Translations under genes and position numbers: made by a program | Source: DUQX01 sp050948825 | GTDB lineage: Bacteria > Bacillota > Dethiobacteria > DTU022 > UBA8154 | Assembly (NCBI GenBank): GCA_050948825.1 | Contig: JBMNEO010000005.1 | Coordinates: 124,001-188,000 of the forward strand | Direction of reading: 5' to 3' | Length of the DNA: 64,000 nt | Shown: positions 61,238 to 64,000 of the stretch, in pieces | Position numbering within the stretch: position 1 is the stretch's first letter | Layout: every line of letters begins with the position of its first letter | The notes under the pieces: model-generated | What the model was told of the DNA's origin: nothing | The model's database searches: none | Seen by the model: only the letters and a program-made list of their open reading frames with translations

Positions 61238-62953
61238 CTAGAAATTGGTGTAGGCTGCCTGCATTACTTCCTTGAGCGTAGTAACCCCCTCGGCCGCCCT
61301 TTGCACTCCGTCCTGAAGTATAGTCTGCATTCCCCGCGCTACCGCGTGATACCTGATTTCCTCCGTATCACGCGTTTCCATAATCAGCCTGCGCATTTCT
61401 GCATCAACAGGCATTACTTCATGAATGGCAGTTCGCCCTTTGAAGCCGCTAAAACCGCAATCTTCGCAACCCCTTCCACTATAAAAGGCCGGAACAATAT
61501 CACTGCCGCCGGTCTCCCTGTAAAAAGCCAACTCCTCTTCCGACGGGAGATATTCCTCCCGGCATTTGTTACAATTAAGGCGTATCAGCCGTTGAGCGAC
61601 AACTCCAACAAGGGAGGACGTGAGCAAAAAATTTTCCACCCCCATGTCCAGAAGCCTTGTAACAGCGCTTGGGGCATCGTTGGTATGCAGGGTCGAAAAA
61701 ACCAGGTGGCCGGTAAGCGCCGCCCTGGTGGCAACCTCAGCAGTATCAGCGTCACGTATTTCACCCATCATGATAATATTGGGATCCTGGCGCAAGATCG
61801 TTCTCAGGGCACCGGCAAATGTAACACCAATTTTATTGTTTATCTGGACCTGGTTGATCCCATCAAGCCTGTATTCAACCGGGTCCTCCACAGTAACGAT
61901 ATTTTTAGCCGGATCATTTAAGTAGTGCAGCGTAGAGTAAAGGGTCGTCGTCTTCCCGCACCCGGTGGGACCGGATATTAGCACCATGCCAAAGGTATTG
62001 CTCAAAAATTTAAGATAACGCTTCTGATTTTCCATGTTAAACCCCAGCGTCTCAATCGGCATAATAATCTTATCGGGGCTGAGCAGCCGTAAAACCATTT
62101 TTTCGCCATAAATTGTCGGTAAAGTGGAAATACGGATGTTAACAAGCTTCTTATCCAGCACGAGCTGGATATTGCCATCCTGAGGGCGTCTTCTTTCCGC
62201 AATATCCAATCCCGCCATAATTTTCAGGCGGGAAATAATTAAAAGCATAATATCACCGGTATAAGTAGTAAAATCACTAAGCATGCCATCTATGCGCAGG
62301 CGGACCCTTAAGCCTTTCTCGCCTGGTTCCAGGTGGATATCACTGGCATCGCTGCTGGCAGCGTGATTTAAAAGATAGTTTACCATCTGCACCACCGGTG
62401 CATCTTCGAGGACATCTTCCGCAAATTTTTCCGGCCGATTATCTGCCGCGTCAACTCCGGAGAAAGCCATCCTATCTTTTTCCTCCTGATAATCGCCGGA
62501 ACCGTTTATTTTCAGGGCCGCATAATGATATACAGCCTCTGTAATTTCGCTTTGCGCCGCCAGAACGGGTACAACAGAACACCCTGTAAGGGTGGAAATG
62601 TCATCCAGAGCAATGATGTTAAAAGGATCCGCCGTAGCAAGCATTAGCTTATCCCCTTCTTTGCGGAGTGGAACCACATTATATTTTTGCGCCAGAGCCA
62701 GGGGTATCAGCCTGAACGTATCCGGGGCGATATGATGTTTGTACAGGCTAACACGCGGTATTTTCAGGCGCTCTTCGAGGATGCCCAAATATTTTTCCTC
62801 CGTAATAAAACCCTTCTGGATAAGAATCTCCCCCAGGCTCCCACGGTTTCTTTCATGCTCAACTAAAGCCGCCTTAAGCTGCTCCCCGTTTATCACCCCC
62901 GCCTGCAACAAAAGATCACCGGGGTTTTTTTTCGTTGCCTTATACAAATACAT
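61238..62953 (-). CDS. pilB: Type IV pilus assembly ATPase PilB (GspE)
   Basis: A hexameric secretion ATPase, 571 aa. The N-terminal MshEN-type domain (about 10-150, GDLLLQAGVINGEQLKAAL) precedes Walker A (SGPTGCGKTTT, about 325-335), the Asp box VTVEDPVEYRLDGINQVQ, Walker B (IIMMGEIRDADTAE), and a zinc-binding pair (LNCNKCREE and RGCEDCGFSG). It powers pilus or pseudopilus extension. Confidence 0.95.
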   Translation of the reverse strand: MYLYKATKKNPGDLLLQAGVINGEQLKAALVEHERNRGSLGEILIQKGFITEEKYLGILEERLKIPRVSLYKHHIAPDTFRLIPLALAQKYNVVPLRKEGDKLMLATADPFNIIALDDISTLTGCSVVPVLAAQSEITEAVYHYAALKINGSGDYQEEKDRMAFSGVDAADNRPEKFAEDVLEDAPVVQMVNYLLNHAASSDASDIHLEPGEKGLRVRLRIDGMLSDFTTYTGDIMLLIISRLKIMAGLDIAERRRPQDGNIQLVLDKKLVNIRISTLPTIYGEKMVLRLLSPDKIIMPIETLGFNMENQKRYLKFLSNTFGMVLISGPTGCGKTTTLYSTLHYLNDPAKNIVTVEDPVEYRLDGINQVQINNKIGVTFAGALRTILRQDPNIIMMGEIRDADTAEVATRAALTGHLVFSTLHTNDAPSAVTRLLDMGVENFLLTSSLVGVVAQRLIRLNCNKCREEYLPSEEELAFYRETGGSDIVPAFYSGRGCEDCGFSGFKGRTAIHEVMPVDAEMRRLIMETRDTEEIRYHAVARGMQTILQDGVQRAAEGVTTLKEVMQAAYTNF

Positions 62954-62968
62954 TTCAAAATTTCCTCC

Positions 62969-63724
62969 TCACAGCGATAACAGATACCATTGCCATATTT
63001 CCCGCCCCCAAACAGAAACCAGGATAAAGGCCAGTGAAAGAAAAGGAGCAAAAGCCAGGGCATCGCGGCGCGTTTTTTTCCTGCATATCAACAGCGCCAC
63101 CCCTGTAACAGCTCCCAAGACAAAGGCGAACACCATAACAATGAGCACATCAGGCCACCCTGTCGCCAGTCCGAGAACGGCCATCAGTTTAACGTCGCCA
63201 CCACCCATACCGCCCCTGCTCAGCAGGACAATGAAAAAAAATAATCCAGCCCCGACAATAAAGCCCAATAGCGCCGACAACGGTGAAAGACCGGGATAAG
63301 ATAGCTGCCAGAGAAGAACCCAGATAAAAATAATAAAAACAAAACGGTTGGGGATAAGCCCCACTTCCAGGTCTATACAGGAGACAAGCAGCAAAAGGTT
63401 GAAAATTACGACATATTTAAAGAAATAAGCAGAAAAACCCAGGTAGTAGAAACTGAGCATAAAAAGAACTGCAGAGACAAGTCCGGCCAGAATATTCCTA
63501 CCAAGAACCGCCTCAACACCTTTGTTACCCTTTATATCGGAAAGCATACCGGCAAAAAGCGAAAACAGAGCACCGTCCGAAGAGAAGCGTTTATTGCACG
63601 CGGAAGGTGAAGAACGCTGCGGTTTTTCCTTATAATACCGGCGCACAACTCCCATTATTATGACGCCGGTGACAAGCCCTGAAAGAAAAAGAAAAATATA
63701 ATAGGCGGTATTTTCTATAAACAC
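62969..63724 (-). CDS. pilD: Prepilin peptidase (A24), short form without methylase zinc motif
   Basis: A polytopic membrane aspartic protease, 251 aa. Catalytic Asp residues are in SCIDLEVGLIPN and in the GxGD-type GGMGGGDVKLMAVLGL. The usual N-terminal methyltransferase region with its CxxC pairs is missing; instead residues 1-60 hold one TM and a Ser/Lys-rich segment. It would cleave the prepilins encoded downstream but may not N-methylate them. Confidence 0.88.
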   Translation of the reverse strand: MFIENTAYYIFLFLSGLVTGVIIMGVVRRYYKEKPQRSSPSACNKRFSSDGALFSLFAGMLSDIKGNKGVEAVLGRNILAGLVSAVLFMLSFYYLGFSAYFFKYVVIFNLLLLVSCIDLEVGLIPNRFVFIIFIWVLLWQLSYPGLSPLSALLGFIVGAGLFFFIVLLSRGGMGGGDVKLMAVLGLATGWPDVLIVMVFAFVLGAVTGVALLICRKKTRRDALAFAPFLSLAFILVSVWGREIWQWYLLSL

Positions 63725-63740
63725 CCTGCAACTATCCCCT

Positions 63741-64000
63741 TTACTCTATTGCTTCGGCCGGCACGAGAACATAGGCCTCCAATTGCAGCGCCGCCCTGAA
63801 ACTATCCTCCCCTGTCGAGGTCAGGAGAAAGTCAACGATACTGACTTTCCTTTCAAGGCGCTCCAAATCATCCAGAAACCCTAAAATACTTTTCCGTTTG
63901 CCCGCAACCGAAAAATCAAGCGTAAAATAATTATAATTCTCTTTTGCGACAGGTTCGCCGAAGACGATCCGGTCCCCTTCCAACCCGTGTTTCTTAAGCA
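63741..64000 (-). CDS. PilO-like pilus assembly protein (5' end outside window)
   Basis: Only the last 85 or so residues are present; the frame is open to the window edge. The visible part (NYFTLDFSVAGKRKSILGFLDDLERLERKVSIVDFLL, then a beta strand QLEAYVLVPAE) has the ferredoxin-like domain of PilO. It lies 16 nt upstream of the prepilin peptidase, first of the visible pilus genes. Confidence 0.7.
   Translation of the reverse strand, partial: LKKHGLEGDRIVFGEPVAKENYNYFTLDFSVAGKRKSILGFLDDLERLERKVSIVDFLLTSTGEDSFRAALQLEAYVLVPAEAIE

Noticed and set aside
61044..61238. N-terminal extension of PilC rich in DNGDGSPCR-like text
   Set aside because: It is the translation of REP elements; PilC family N-termini begin at MPEYYFRA.

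Overview
The window comes from an endospore-forming, anaerobic member of the Firmicutes (class Clostridia). The sequence is moderately AT-rich, and every gene I can support lies on the minus strand with strong AGGAGG-type ribosome binding sites. The sporulation inventory includes spmAB, the ytfJ/gerW gene, spoIIAA-AB-sigF, spoVA, spoIIM, spo0A, spoIVB and the full spoIIIAA-AH operon. An electron-bifurcating NfnAB transhydrogenase and FolD point to an anaerobic, folate/C1-dependent (acetogen or syntroph-like) metabolism. I cannot name a species.

Layout in rising coordinates (transcription runs from high to low). 1-5 kb: ispH fused to S1 domains (cut by the window edge), plsC, cmk, a frameshifted small ORF, two unrecognised proteins and an RluB-type pseudouridine synthase. 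5-8.6 kb: spmB, spmA, a D,D-carboxypeptidase, ytfJ and a DUF2953 gene. 8.6-13 kb: scpB, scpA, trpS, an M50 protease and a CCA-adding enzyme. 13.4-17.5 kb: spoVAF, spoVAE, spoVAD, spoVAC, dodecin and a small membrane ORF. 17.6-24.8 kb: sigF, spoIIAB, spoIIAA, dacF, pdp, deoB (frameshifted), xerD and spoIIM, an order close to that of Bacillus subtilis. 24.9-29.6 kb: a cell-envelope/division block with a DUF3866 protein, a MraY-like transferase, a family 2 glycosyltransferase, and SteB-like and SteA-like proteins. 29.8-35.7 kb: spo0A, spoIVB, recN, nadK and tlyA.

35.7-41.3 kb is the most notable region. dxs, a membrane protein matching OapA, a 675-nt non-coding stretch, ispA, xseB and xseA reproduce the known gene context of OLE RNA, a very large structured bacterial RNA. 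The non-coding stretch has a good promoter of its own inside the 3' end of ispA. 41.3-45.6 kb: a FolD-like paralog that has lost its catalytic residues, a canonical FolD, and NfnB/NfnA. 45.7-47.5 kb: nusB, a DUF2273 gene, amaP and an Asp23 gene. 47.6-53 kb: spoIIIAH to spoIIIAA. 53-55.3 kb: a CD1247-type zinc-ribbon protein, efp and an aminopeptidase P.

55.4-64 kb is a type IV pilus/type II secretion-like operon: PilO-like (partial), prepilin peptidase, PilB, PilC, pilin, PilV/W/X-like minor pilins, PilM and a GspH-like pseudopilin. It is peppered with about 29-bp REP-like elements (GCGACA...TGTCGC) that sit between genes and have invaded one pilin leader. The same element forms a 66-bp perfect palindrome at 17.2 kb. 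Two genes (deoB, spoVAC) seem to start at ATT. Two tandem-repeat arrays (21-bp and 19-bp units) lie in intergenic DNA.
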